DNA from: Rosellinia necatrix
Lineage: Eukaryota > Ascomycota > Sordariomycetes > Xylariales > Xylariaceae
Length of the DNA stretch: 64,000 bases
Direction of reading: 5' to 3'
Assembly (NCBI GenBank): GCA_021209875.1
Contig: JAGYVD010000003.1
Span: forward strand, 5,208,001 to 5,272,000
Positions 1 through 10,354 of this stretch are shown piece by piece. Made by a program: the position numbers and the translations under genes. Every line of letters begins with the position of its first letter. The stretch's first letter is position 1. The notes beneath the pieces were generated by a model, which was not told the DNA's origin, searched no databases, and was given only the letters and a program-made list of their open reading frames with translations.

Positions 1-3
1 TAG

Positions 4-186
4 ATTATGAATTGGCATCCCATCAGATCCCCGCTGTTTCGCATGCCCACTTTCGAGTGGCCCCTGGCTCGAGGTCTGTGGTGGTCGAGTGTGATACAGC
101 AGGCTTGGTCAACGGTCGATCTGAATTGGTTAGCCGGCAAGGCTGTTGCAGATGACTTGATCAAAGAGGTTCTGGCAGGCGAGTAA
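4..186 (+). CDS. 3' terminal exon of an unknown gene (partial)
   Basis: The window opens with an AG that could be a splice acceptor (bases 2-3). It is followed by an open frame running to a TAA at 184-186. From the ATG at 7 it would give 59 residues rich in tryptophan, ending in an amphipathic helix-like stretch around ADDLIKEVLAGE. The length and the acceptor at the edge suggest the last exon of a gene lying mostly outside the window, but a short independent ORF is possible. No family is recognised. Confidence 0.35.
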   Translation: MMNWHPIRSPLFRMPTFEWPLARGLWWSSVIQQAWSTVDLNWLAGKAVADDLIKEVLAGE

Positions 187-683
187 GGGCAATGTGTCAT
201 ATGAAGCGTTTGGAGTATGGCTTGATGACGCATTTGAATGCAGGTAGTATTAACCCGTATCGTTATGCTCTCGTCAGACTAACCCTGACACTAGCGGGTT
301 ATCAACTACGAAGTGATTCACGAACTACGCTACGACTATAACTGCGTTTTGAGGATGAGTATAGTTAGAAGCAATGTCCAGGTGGTAATCACCGCTGGAT
401 CGTGAAGGGGAGCGTCCGAATAACGCTTTGAATGTGCCTCTACCGGCTTTTCTGACACTGTGGCCAACGGCGATCTGCAGGAACCAAGCCGGTATCATCT
501 ATTCTTCAATGCTTCGATACAGGGTTCTGCGTAGTTATGGAACGGCCAGGGGAGTTTGAGTACATCTTCTGGCTAGAGGCCGAGCTTGGTTCCGCCACAC
601 ATTAAGAAAGCTCACCCCCCAAAGAAAGATCAGCACTCTATTGAATAAAGTAGGCTTGGATGTAGGTAAGACGGGGAAAAGAT
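187..683. other. Intergenic, nothing seen
   Basis: About 500 bases of AT-rich DNA separate the left-edge exon from the convergent phosphotransferase-like gene. No credible ORF, RNA gene or clear repeat was seen. Confidence 0.6.
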
Positions 684-1493
684 TTAGGCAGTGCATGGAA
701 AATTGAAGCAAGTAGTTTCCTGACGTTTTGCCTTTGCTGTCATCTCATATTTTTCCGAGTGAGAATTCATTTTCCAGTAAGGAAGTTCTAACGCTTGCGG
801 GAAAAAGCCAGCCGTTTCCCAGTCAATAATGCTGACAATCTGGAACGTCTGAGGGTCCACAAGGATGTTCTGACGGTTTAGGTCTGTATGACAAAGGACG
901 TATTCATCTGTATCCTTTGGCATAGATGGCCAAACCCGTTTCTCTTTCCAGTCCCAAAACCGACGCGGGGGTATCACCGGCAGCTCTGGGTTCGGGTTGC
1001 CCATAAAGCTCCGGCGTAGATGCCGGAGTTGCGGAAGAATGTCCGACTCAAGTTGGGCGGTAACCTTCTTGATCGCGGTTGGGAGGAGCGACTCGTCGAC
1101 ATGATTCAACTCAATACCGTCTCCCACCATAGCAGTCTTCAAATACACTAGCCCGTTCTCTTCCCAGAGGTCAAGAAACTTCGGCACGGGAATCGTAGTA
1201 TGTTTTGCAACGTACTGAAGCACGGCAGCTTCGTTGCGCAAGCGATCAGAAATATAAGGATTGATCGCCGGGTGGCCGAAGATATCTAGACCCAATTCAT
1301 CTTCGTGAGGCTGCCTTTTCACGAAAACCTTCCTTGTGAAGTAATAGCAAATTTCTTGTGTAATGATCGTTGCGATCGTCGCTCCGTCTGTTGGTGCTAA
1401 CGACGGAGGAAACCTGTCAGCCAGAGGACAACGCGACTGGAGATCCTCGGCATGTTGTTTAATGTTTTGCAGATGCTGACTGAGAGGTTCCAT
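684..1493 (-). CDS. Aminoglycoside phosphotransferase/choline kinase-like protein
   Basis: A single open frame of 269 residues. Its C-terminal third has the catalytic signature of the phosphotransferase enzyme family (kinase-like fold): HTDLNRQNILVD, the catalytic loop with H, D and N, is followed by IIDWETAGFFP, which holds the metal-binding aspartate. The N-terminal half has a typical lobe with the phrase RNEAAVLQYVAKHTTIPVPK. Fungal genomes carry many such paralogs and their substrates are generally unknown, so no antibiotic role is implied. The tail after the DW motif is short for the family and ends in a Cys-rich stretch, so the model may lack a small 3' exon or be truncated. It lies at the edge of an AT-rich, gene-poor stretch. 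Confidence 0.75.
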   Translation of the reverse strand: MEPLSQHLQNIKQHAEDLQSRCPLADRFPPSLAPTDGATIATIITQEICYYFTRKVFVKRQPHEDELGLDIFGHPAINPYISDRLRNEAAVLQYVAKHTTIPVPKFLDLWEENGLVYLKTAMVGDGIELNHVDESLLPTAIKKVTAQLESDILPQLRHLRRSFMGNPNPELPVIPPRRFWDWKEKRVWPSMPKDTDEYVLCHTDLNRQNILVDPQTFQIVSIIDWETAGFFPQALELPYWKMNSHSEKYEMTAKAKRQETTCFNFPCTA

Positions 1494-2478
1494 ATTTAGT
1501 TGTCTGTGAAGGACAGCATTGGAAGGATGGTGTACGAAACTGGGTGAACATCTTCAAGCAGGAAATCCCTTCATTATAATTAAAGTTCGTTTCATCTTGC
1601 TTCAGCAAAGGGTGCATTAGTTAGGTGCCATCCTATTGATTAGTACTACTAATATAGGAAGACTATGTGTAGTGTGTAGGGAACCCGCTGCTACTAAGTG
1701 CCAAGACGCTAAGTGTATGTCTGTGACTTGTCACTCCCTCCGACCTTCACCATATAGTTCGGATGCCTTAAGGCGGTTGTATAGTCTCATTTAATCATTT
1801 TGGGTAAGTTAGTAGCTCGATATGTAGCTAGGCACTAAGCGCTGGTACCTGGGGGTTTATCAATGAGCACAAGCCGTTAGGGATTTACTCATTTTATGCT
1901 ACGTAAAGACTGTGTTACTAGGAAGCATGTCGGCTCGCTCCCACCCCTTCCGTCACTAGAGATGAGAAGTATAGTGAGAATAGAAGATAGAGAAATTCCC
2001 GGCAAACGTAACGATTTTCGCAAGTCTTTGCGTAAGATTGCCACAGGTCGGGTAAATCGATCATCTCCTTCCTTCTCGACCTTTAAAAAGTTCAAGACCT
2101 ACAGCAGAAGCTCTTCCGCTTCGTTAACTGCCTTGAATGCTTCTGTCCGAGTCACTAGAAGATGTACTGCACTAGACTGTCTCGGAAACCTTCGCGGGGA
2201 CCGGAGGACATATGCCACTTTGGGCTACGCGCAATCGTTTCTTACGCTAGGAAGAGCTGATCAGTTGCTACCATCCATTCCATCCCGGCGCTTCACTGGC
2301 CGAAACAGACTGGTCTCAGTGTCCCAATAACTATAAATTTACCCCTAGCTAACTAGACTATAGCTATAACACTAAAAATCGAACGAGTAGGCTTCGATAA
2401 GGGCCTTCGCAGTATGTCATAGTTTGCCTGTTTGTTCTATGTGGCCGCCAACGTACATGAAACAACAGAAGAATGCTA
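1494..2478. other. AT-rich intergenic DNA with a doubtful ORF
   Basis: An open frame on the plus strand at 1896-2330 (144 codons) has Ser/Arg-rich content, no recognisable domain and no supporting context. An antisense frame overlaps it. I treat both as chance ORFs or decayed repeat DNA. Confidence 0.4.
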
Positions 2479-2754
2479 TCAGATGACCGACAGCTGTGAC
2501 AGCTTCTCAACAAGGTCCATATTCATGACGCTGTCTACCCGCTGTTCGTCTCGGCATGGGCTAAAGAAATCGCACGTCCCGAGCCGGCAGACATAGTGCA
2601 AGCGCCCTGCCGCAGTTTTGGATCTCCCAGACACTTGAAGTTTGCACGAACTTCCGCAATCGCACTTCGGGTTCGTAGGGTCGTTACCACGCTGGTCGTT
2701 AAAGACTAGGAATTTTGCCACAAGGCTGGCATTTGTAGTACGGTCACTCTGCAT
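2479..2754 (-). CDS. Small GRF-type zinc-finger protein
   Basis: A 91-residue protein. Its middle fits the GRF zinc finger: a CDCG start, about 20 residues, then GRLHYVCRLGTCDFFSPC with the GR-x-hY-x-C and C-x-FF pattern that names the family. The four presumed zinc ligands are the Cys residues of CDCG/SSC, YVC and TCDFF. GRF fingers bind single-stranded nucleic acid in proteins such as topoisomerase 3 and APE2. Here the finger stands nearly alone, with a short acidic, helical tail. Free-standing GRF mini-proteins occur in fungi, often near mobile or repeat-rich DNA; that last point is a general impression, not shown here. The position inside a gene-poor AT-rich block makes decay or transposon origin possible. 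Confidence 0.55.
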   Translation of the reverse strand: MQSDRTTNASLVAKFLVFNDQRGNDPTNPKCDCGSSCKLQVSGRSKTAAGRLHYVCRLGTCDFFSPCRDEQRVDSVMNMDLVEKLSQLSVI

Positions 2755-5700
2755 TCCCGTTGCGGTTGGACAATCATGTGACGAAGAGCCTGCCTACACC
2801 GCCACGGAAGTGGCATGAAGGTGGCTCTTCCGAGGGTAGTGCCAGTTTCCGCTCGCTTTTTATGCCGGACGAGTCAAACAAGACCTACTCGCCTATATTA
2901 GCAATAACGGATGACAAATAAATTGTGACAGTAGTGTGGAACGGCTTGGCAATTGAGCCAGGAATCCCCATCTTGGGGATCTCTCAAGCAAAGGATGCAC
3001 ACATGCAAAGTGCAGTTCCGATGCCGCACTTGCAAGCGCTACGCGCGCGGGGCAGGAACGACCCTGGGGATCGTTCTTACCACGTGATCAATGTACATAA
3101 ATACCCGTGGCTCACTACACCAGATAGAAGCTTCCTAGTAAATTCGATCATCCGTACCAAACATTCCCAGAGTATCAACACGCTTCTAGTGATCAATGAA
3201 TCTTCCCACAGATCGATCCACACCTCCGTCAAATAAATTATTATCATTAATTACACTCAATCTGCTTGGAAGCTTAGGCATGGGGTTTTGCGTGTGGGGA
3301 GGGAATCAAAGGGTTGGGGTTCTTTTCTGAGACACAATAAAAGCTGTGGTGCCAGAAATAGCGTATTCGCACCTAGAAGAAGAAATAGCTGAGACGCCGG
3401 GCGTGGTAGCTAAGTGGAGTAAGATGGTCTAATATACGAGAAGAGTGAACTCTTTGTTAAGCGGTGTTATTTGAAACCTATACTCGGCCCCGCGAGAAGT
3501 TGAACATCGGCCTCAGTTGTTATAAGGAAATGGACAAGGCTAAGTTTTTCAAATCAAGGTCACATAGCAGTATAGGTGGGCATCTCAGCGACTTGGGACG
3601 TAAATAAATTTGCATTTCCTCCTCAAACTGTACTGTACAATGTATGGCTCTAGGAGCTGTGGTTTGCTCTGGTAATGCATGGTCCCCGTCAATAAATCAA
3701 GTTTTAATAATATCGAGCAAAGCCTAAGGCATACCTTCGTAAAGAAGCTGTCACATTCCATGCTCTTTCCCCCTAAGCACAATCTCATTTTCATTGGTTG
3801 CCATGTCTAGTCGTTTGCTATTTCTTTTTCCTGGTGGCACTATCGCATAAGTGCACACTAGGCACCGACACCGGGTAGCGCCTAGCCAATTGGTTCCTCC
3901 AAAGCGCGAGATGATGGCGCCGCGTGATGCATTATTCAGCCCACGTAAAGCAAGTGCCTCCACAATGTCCGAGACTGTCTCAAACATATAAAGTGAGCAA
4001 ACTCTCATGTTTTTTGAATTTAATATCTAGTGATCTCAAAACGCCAATTCGGAGTGTTCAATGACAATTCCGTTGTCATAAAAAGATAAATGTGCCTACA
4101 GTACCGTTTCGCTGTCTATCCTACGTATTTTTAATGTCCTACTTAGCCTTACTTGTCTTGTAGGCAGATCCTGGTCCCGTTTGTTTTACATACCGGCTGC
4201 CGGCCGTTTGAAACCTCTCTGCCAAAAGCCTACATGCAAGGAACAGGGTAGAATTAGTCGGTGAGAGTTCAGATACTGGGGTTATGGTAAATGTAGGGTA
4301 AGAAAGCTTACCGTTGTAAATATGAGTTGTGATACTTTCCAAGGCAACCCCCCGGTATTATAGATCTAGACTCGGGTCGCTTTACTCTATTAATGTTATA
4401 GCTTGTGATGACGTAGCGGATATAGTGAGCTTCAATGTGTGGCTAAAGACTGATGGCAACCGTACGCTATACTATCGCTGATTAGTTGATGGCATGGGCT
4501 GGTTCAGATCGGGTGTTTTGCAACTTGGTACGCCGAGAATAGAATGCAGTGATGTGTCACAACTCAGTCATTGATTGTTGAGTGGCGTTCTAGCTTGTTT
4601 GATGATCGAAAATTGTTAACTACAGCATGGTGTTGGAAGACGAGCTACGCACTGGTAGCTGCTGACCGGCTGCAGGCCATCATGTGTATATTATGATATG
4701 TGACTGCCATCCACCTGCACGGAGGCCTGCTAAAACATCAAATTCTATTGCTTCTTAGCCAGTCGATACAAAATGACGACAAGTTTGGTGTGTATCTGTA
4801 GAAGTTGATTGGGTTCGAGAGGCACTACTCTGGTGCAGGTAACCCATACGTGTAATAAGCTTGTTTGTTTGGCTTCTATTTGTGGGCCTATATTGTTCCT
4901 ATAGGATATAGATGAAAACTTCTTGATAGGACACAGGGTTCATATATCATAATACAATGAACATTATAGATAGTTCATCAATACTCGTAACATATTTACC
5001 CAGTAACCAATAGTGTGAAATAGGGTTTTCACGGAGTGAATAGATAAGCTTGTTTGGATATATGTCATATGGAGAGTGTCTAGAGTGAGGTCTAGTCACT
5101 AGAAAGTAGCAGCTGGGTCGCAAGTAGATAGCTGAGTATAGGTATAGGGCTCAACATCATTGATTCCTGGACCTACCATCTAAGGTGGGAGCCCTTCAGT
5201 CCTTATATACACCAATATGCCTGTAGAACTACATCGTAAGGTAGCTGGTACCTCATCATATGCTTTATCTACCTGACACCTAGGCGCGAGTAAAGCTTGG
5301 AGAATCTGACATTGCAATTGCTGTCCCACACCGCCAAAAAGTCGGATGAGCCGAAAGGTGGGCTCCTCCAGATTGAGGGGCGTGTGCGTGTAAGTTTCTA
5401 TTGCAAATCTGTTTGTGCGTTACGGAAGGTGTACAAGTGAGTGTTCGAGTGAGTGTGTTGGCCGTCTAGTGAATATATGAACTCGTTCTGGCAAATTTAG
5501 TTGAATGGGTTATCTAAAGCTCAATGGGGTGTTCGATTTATCTTTAAACCTTCGTCGACCTTTCCATCTCCGGAAATCTCAAGGGCCTAGAGGGTATAGT
5601 TATACTAAGTTCAGCCCTACAACTACTGGGGGCCTTACCGAAGGCTGGTCCAGCCCAAGGCAGAATGATTTGTGCATTAGCGCATGGCGCCTCATTCCTC

Positions 5701-6848
5701 CTACAACACCACGATATGGGGCTATTTCGGAGCCATTTTCTCAATATGGTAACTCAAGCCTAAGTCTACAGATCAACTGAGGTTGGCACATACTTACATG
5801 CATGTAGAGGAGTAATTGAACCTCTAACTACACACCCACTCATCATTTGCGCGCGATTACTTAGATAATTTTATACAACTAAAATAATTTAACGAATATG
5901 GGCCTAATAGCGATATGGCTTATATTGATTTATAATATTTTATATTACTTATTAAATACTACTGGTTATGTTATTCTAAGTCTATTATTTGTTAACTTAT
6001 TTCAGATACTTACCCACTATCTACCTAGTATTTGTTGCGGGTTTGAATCTTAGGTAAGTGGAAACGCTATATCAACCGTTAGCTGTCACGTAAATATAGA
6101 TAGCCTTGCTATGTGAGCCTCATAGCCACTGTTACAATGAGCCACCCCTAGGCCTTAGCGCGGTCTACAAGACCTTAGTCTGGAAGATCATCGACCCCTA
6201 CGATCTCTATGCATATATATGAATATCTCGCTACCTTGGATGGCTTAGGTCTAGTTAATGCGATCATCTGTAAATATTATCCGGAGATCACTGTCGTTGA
6301 TATCCCGTGAAATCTACCCAATAAATTCATCGCCAGATCCATTCCTGTCATGTTAGCGATCTATTTTAAACCATCATTCACTAGCAACCCCGCTCTCCTT
6401 CTAACTAAGCTATTACCAACCCACTTAGAGCTAAGTCGCTAAATAATCTATTACCTCAGTTACTCGCCGTTGGCCATGTCACTTTCTCATACATATTTTT
6501 AGACCAAAAGGTGCAAGGCGGAATCTCGTGTGCTCAATTACTTGTAGCCTCTTACTAGTAGGCAATAAGCCAACCGCAATTGTAAATACTATCATGATAG
6601 CATCCGCCCAAAAAAGAACAAAAAAAACAATAAATCAACACTTGCTTGTTTCCAGCCCAGCCCAACCCCCAATCTATCAAATGAGTAGTTCCTCGTAAAT
6701 GGTCACCTGTATCCAATAAACTGTATCCGTAAATCTGACAGCTGTATTTGTCATATGCGAGGATTCTTCTACTCCTCCAACTGGGGTTAGCTATACGCCG
6801 ATACAGGCAAAGGTTTTCTCTCGGAGACTCACAGAAGTTATAGATGTC
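2755..6848. other. Gene-poor AT-rich block, probably decayed repeats
   Basis: Four kilobases with only short ORFs. Base composition is AT-rich and TA/TAT-rich compared with the GC-rich genes further right, which is what repeat-induced point mutation (RIP) leaves behind. A stretch around 5015-5290 is related to one at 49350-49610 (listed separately). Short open frames such as 3751-4008 (-), 4139-4342 (-) and 5505-5780 (+) have no recognisable domain. No intact transposase, reverse transcriptase or terminal repeats were found. Confidence 0.55.
5015..5290. repeat. Degenerate dispersed repeat, copy 1
   Basis: This stretch aligns by eye with 49350-49610 on the same strand. Shared landmarks come in the same order: a GAGTGARTAGATARGCTTGTTY block, GGGCTCA, ATTGATTCCTGGACC, a TATATACACC stretch and a CACCTA..GCGAG-like end. 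In the first block the differences are transitions (G to A, C to T in this copy), as RIP would produce. It could be part of a solo LTR or a MITE. The ends cannot be fixed by eye. Confidence 0.5.
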
Positions 6849-7184
6849 TTAACTTTTGACACCGGGTTCGGAAATACTCAAGTTGCCGTTCGCATCCTTT
6901 GCAATGACAGGGAACGAACTGTAGTCGCAGTGTGTCGCCTCCCGACCGTGTTCCGGACACGCCTTACACACCACCCAGCCTCCATAGTTGTTATCTGTGC
7001 CGTGACCCGGAATGTAGTGAGCTAAAGTGCCACAGACTTTGATCTTCTTGCGGCAGCCTTTGGCGGCGCAAACATCTAGCTTATGGGAGTGGTTTCCATG
7101 GGCACATATGCGGCAGGTCCCTTTCAGGCTTGAGGTTATCATATTGTTGAATTCTTTTCTTTGGATGTTAGCTATAACTATCAA
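6849..7184 (-). CDS. Small Cys/His-rich hypothetical protein
   Basis: A 111-residue open frame with nine cysteines and several histidines in knuckle-like spacing: CRICAHGNHSH, CAAKGC, VC, CKACPEHG, then HC. The pattern could bind zinc, but it does not match a family I can name. The first residues may not be real; the second methionine, before ITSSLKGTC, is an equally good start. It stands alone in AT-rich DNA, more than 1 kb from any other gene, so it may be a leftover of a mobile element or a lineage-specific gene. Confidence 0.35.
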   Translation of the reverse strand: MIVIANIQRKEFNNMITSSLKGTCRICAHGNHSHKLDVCAAKGCRKKIKVCGTLAHYIPGHGTDNNYGGWVVCKACPEHGREATHCDYSSFPVIAKDANGNLSISEPGVKS

Positions 7185-8383
7185 AGAGGAGCTTTGAGTG
7201 CCTTACTCCTGTCTGGAAAAGGGTAGTTTATTGGTGACGTAGAAATTAACGCTCAAGTAGCTTAACTAGATAAACCGATACACTTCTGTTGGGTTAAGAT
7301 ATCACTACCATCCCCAAGTCAGGGCAGAATAGGTGATATATATATTCTCATAACCTTAGCATAGGCGCCGTATCACTAAAGTCTCGTAAGGTGTCTTCGT
7401 GTTTAGTCATGCCAGCCTATTACCGTAATCTCAAATTTTAATTGGTATTGTTGAGGTCCGTTATTCGTGATGCGCAACAACAGGTTTTCTTAATCTCCTT
7501 CCCGAATATATGTTTGCTCCCAAGTCGGTCTCCCGCAATTATCCGTCATGGCGAGTAGGCCTACCTATGCTACAGGATTAGCAAAGCGCTTCTTAACAAG
7601 TCCCCATTGGCCATCAGTGAGCAACCTAGAATGAGTGGTCCGAGACTGAAGCCTGGCTACAAACTTCTTCCACCACCGGCCTCTCGATTAGATGGGAATG
7701 TTCTACGAAGGGCGAAGGCAATTACGGCAATAGCGAAACATCATTGCGCTCCATGGCGAGTGACCTGGAGAGAAACGAGACTTAGATCACCACCGGCCAG
7801 ACCGGGGCTGTAGGTATCGCAAAACTGCGCACATGTTCATCACACGCGCAAACGTAGCTCGCGGCTATTTTATTTGTTGGTGAAGAAATACACATCACTT
7901 GCGTAGTTCATTAGTAGGGATATAACTGGTAGTATAGGTACCCTAAGGTGGTGTGTACAACCATAGGTAGGAAGCGTGGCGGGTTACCTAAGCAGATATC
8001 ATAACAGTAGTACCGTAATGCTGTTACCTTAGTAACCCTTCCCGAAACACTTGTAAAAGACCACAAGGTACTACCATTGCTAAAAAATAGGTGGGGCGAC
8101 AATGATTGCTGTAGGCACAATGACTCCTATCACTGTTCCTCAAGGGCGTGCACCCAAAGGTTCCGCACCTGCGTCCGTTTGTCTACCCGACCAACTAAAC
8201 CTCCTCGATCGCCCCATAGCACTTTACATCGTGATTTTGACGAGTTCATTTAATCAGGATATATGCATGCGGTAGCTTTTGTTGTGTTATGCGCTACATT
8301 ATCTCCCACCCAGAACGCTCAATCCGAACTACAGCATACCATCAATTTTCCCCCTTCGGCGTTCTTTCTTGTCTCCATCCCCA
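7185..8383. other. Intergenic, nothing seen
   Basis: About 1.2 kb with short ORFs only. It marks the transition from the AT-rich left arm to GC-richer coding DNA. It must contain the promoter of the 612-residue orphan gene, but no clear element was recognised. Confidence 0.5.
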
Positions 8384-10222
8384 ATGGAGGACGCTCTTCG
8401 GCCGACTGATGAAGCCTTCAAGGCTTTCTACGAAAAAGGTTACGAAACCTGGTTTAGATTATGGAGAAAAGCGAGCCAAGACCATGATCTCCCGGAAACG
8501 TGCCTGCAGTTCGAGGACGTCTTCCCGCAGCACCCACACCTCCCTACCGGGCTACAACTAGGCGAATACGGAATGGTTAACGCCAGAACTACGTGGTTTG
8601 CGTCTCAAGGATGTTGTGATCTCCCTTCCTTCGAGCTACGCTTTCAATCGTTCGCCGGAGTTCACAAGCCCCTAGCCATAGGCTTCGAACAGAAACCTAG
8701 CTCTCCATTTCCGAGATGGCTCGAGGTTCACGACCACCTCGCAGTACTGGTACTTGCGTGGGCATATGTGCTGTCCGCTCGCTGGGCGGAAATCATCTCT
8801 CAGGCTTCTGGGCCCGAGTATCTAGAAAGCTTGGCGCCATGGGAAGGAACGACGATCCGAGACGACCAGAATAACAATGCGCCGTCGGTTGTGATAGACA
8901 TAGGAAACGCAAATCACAACGCAGCACGATGGTGGTCCGCGGTCCTGGCGCCAGGGTGCGGCTGGAAAGTGTCTGCCGCTCACAAAAATTCCCGACTAGC
9001 ATCCCCATGGTCCCTTATGCTAGATCCCCAAATTCGATTCGTCCTTGCCGGCGAGGCTTCCACCACAGACTTTATGCCTTCCTTGCCCGCAACGTTCACA
9101 GGCGCGATCGGGTATATAGAAGACTACGTTGCCCTTCACGACGCAAGCAGACAAAACCGGGTCGCGTTCGCTACCGCGCTGCTCTTGCCACTGGCCAATC
9201 TAGATGGTAGAAAGGTCGTGCTCCCTGTGCCCCAGACCTCCCACACGAAACCGTCGGAGGGGTCTCTATCACGAACCCCTATATGGGGTAACGACTTGCG
9301 CCAATTCGACAGGCTACTCACCCTAAGTTGCAATGCACACGGTATGAGGGCCATCCTGGGCAGCGTCTTCTACGAGCCCAACATCCCTTCCCACGTGTGC
9401 GGAGCTTGGCTGCAGGGCACCTTGGCCCTTCTGCAATCAGACCTGGCCCGAGATCCTGATGTGCTAGCTCGCATGTTCTTCCTTCGCAGCCCGCATCTGG
9501 CCTGCCTCTGGCTGGGGGGCGTCGTGTCGGGAGCGCACGTGCCGTTCGTCCGGAATGCCGATGCGCTGCTCGGCTTCAACCGGATCGACCTCCACGCGGC
9601 GGCATGGACGGAGACGCTCCACTCCTTCATCCAAGAGCCGGTCTCCAGGCTGTCCGCCGACACGACTTTGATTTCTCGCGCCGACGAATGCCGGCTCATG
9701 TATCTCTCGGATGAGACGCATCGGGATATCCCGCCGATCTTCCCATACCCTCCCCTGGGGGATATCCCGCTCCACGATACCGACTTGGGCGTCCGGGCGC
9801 ATGCCCACTGCCCGGGGACGCACGGTCTGATGTATTCGAGCATCGCCTGGCCATGCGAGAACGGGAGGCAGGAGATCCAAGAGGCCCCCCCCCGACTTCC
9901 TCTCGCGGGCCGTGAGCCGGATGCGGACGCCGCGCTCGACGAAACGCCCATCACGATCAATTACGAGCGCTTGGATCGCGAGATGGACGAATCCGAGCCG
10001 GTGACGCGCAACATCTTCTGCTGGATGCGAGATGCCGACGGGTTTCCGGTCTCGGAGCGGGACATATATCGCCACGAGTGGATTTGGGGTTGGGATTCGG
10101 ACGATGATTGCTCGAGCCTTCATCCAGAAGGCGATGGCATGTCTACGGCTGGCTGGAATATACCCGTCCGGGCCGGCCGGTGGCAGTCCCGAGTAGCCAC
10201 AAAACGTTGCAATTCACTGTGA
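8384..10222 (+). CDS. Large uncharacterised fungal protein, 612 aa
   Basis: One long exon coding 612 residues. I chose the ATG at 8384 because the frame upstream of it opens only with a non-ATG codon. No signal peptide or clear membrane segments are present. The protein is rich in Trp, Leu and Pro; the N-terminal third has a conserved-looking helix (RWLEVHDHLAVLVLAWAYV, about residue 110), and the C-terminal 150 residues are acidic and polar. I do not recognise a domain. Its length without introns, its GC-rich codons and the absence of internal stops argue that it is real and expressed. It may belong to the large fungal families of unknown function that sit near subtelomeric or accessory DNA, but this is inference from its position beside the AT-rich arm. 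Confidence 0.75.
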   Translation: MEDALRPTDEAFKAFYEKGYETWFRLWRKASQDHDLPETCLQFEDVFPQHPHLPTGLQLGEYGMVNARTTWFASQGCCDLPSFELRFQSFAGVHKPLAIGFEQKPSSPFPRWLEVHDHLAVLVLAWAYVLSARWAEIISQASGPEYLESLAPWEGTTIRDDQNNNAPSVVIDIGNANHNAARWWSAVLAPGCGWKVSAAHKNSRLASPWSLMLDPQIRFVLAGEASTTDFMPSLPATFTGAIGYIEDYVALHDASRQNRVAFATALLLPLANLDGRKVVLPVPQTSHTKPSEGSLSRTPIWGNDLRQFDRLLTLSCNAHGMRAILGSVFYEPNIPSHVCGAWLQGTLALLQSDLARDPDVLARMFFLRSPHLACLWLGGVVSGAHVPFVRNADALLGFNRIDLHAAAWTETLHSFIQEPVSRLSADTTLISRADECRLMYLSDETHRDIPPIFPYPPLGDIPLHDTDLGVRAHAHCPGTHGLMYSSIAWPCENGRQEIQEAPPRLPLAGREPDADAALDETPITINYERLDREMDESEPVTRNIFCWMRDADGFPVSERDIYRHEWIWGWDSDDDCSSLHPEGDGMSTAGWNIPVRAGRWQSRVATKRCNSL

Positions 10223-10304
10223 TGGAACGTTGGTAATGTCAGAGTAGATAGAAACCAGGTAGCGAATGATCTACATATTCTAAACACTCGTACTCGCATA
10301 CGGC

Positions 10305-10354
10305 CTACTAAGCAGACATGAGTACTAAGCAGGTATGAGTACTAAGCAGATATG
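10305..10354. repeat. 17-bp tandem repeat, about 3 copies
   Basis: Unit AGTACTAAGCAGGTATG occurs twice and is preceded by a related 16-base copy. It lies just 3' of the 612-residue gene and does not code. Confidence 0.8.

Noticed and set aside
9370..10123. Two long minus-strand frames under the 612-residue gene
   Set aside because: GC-rich antisense shadows; they overlap each other in different frames and show no domain.
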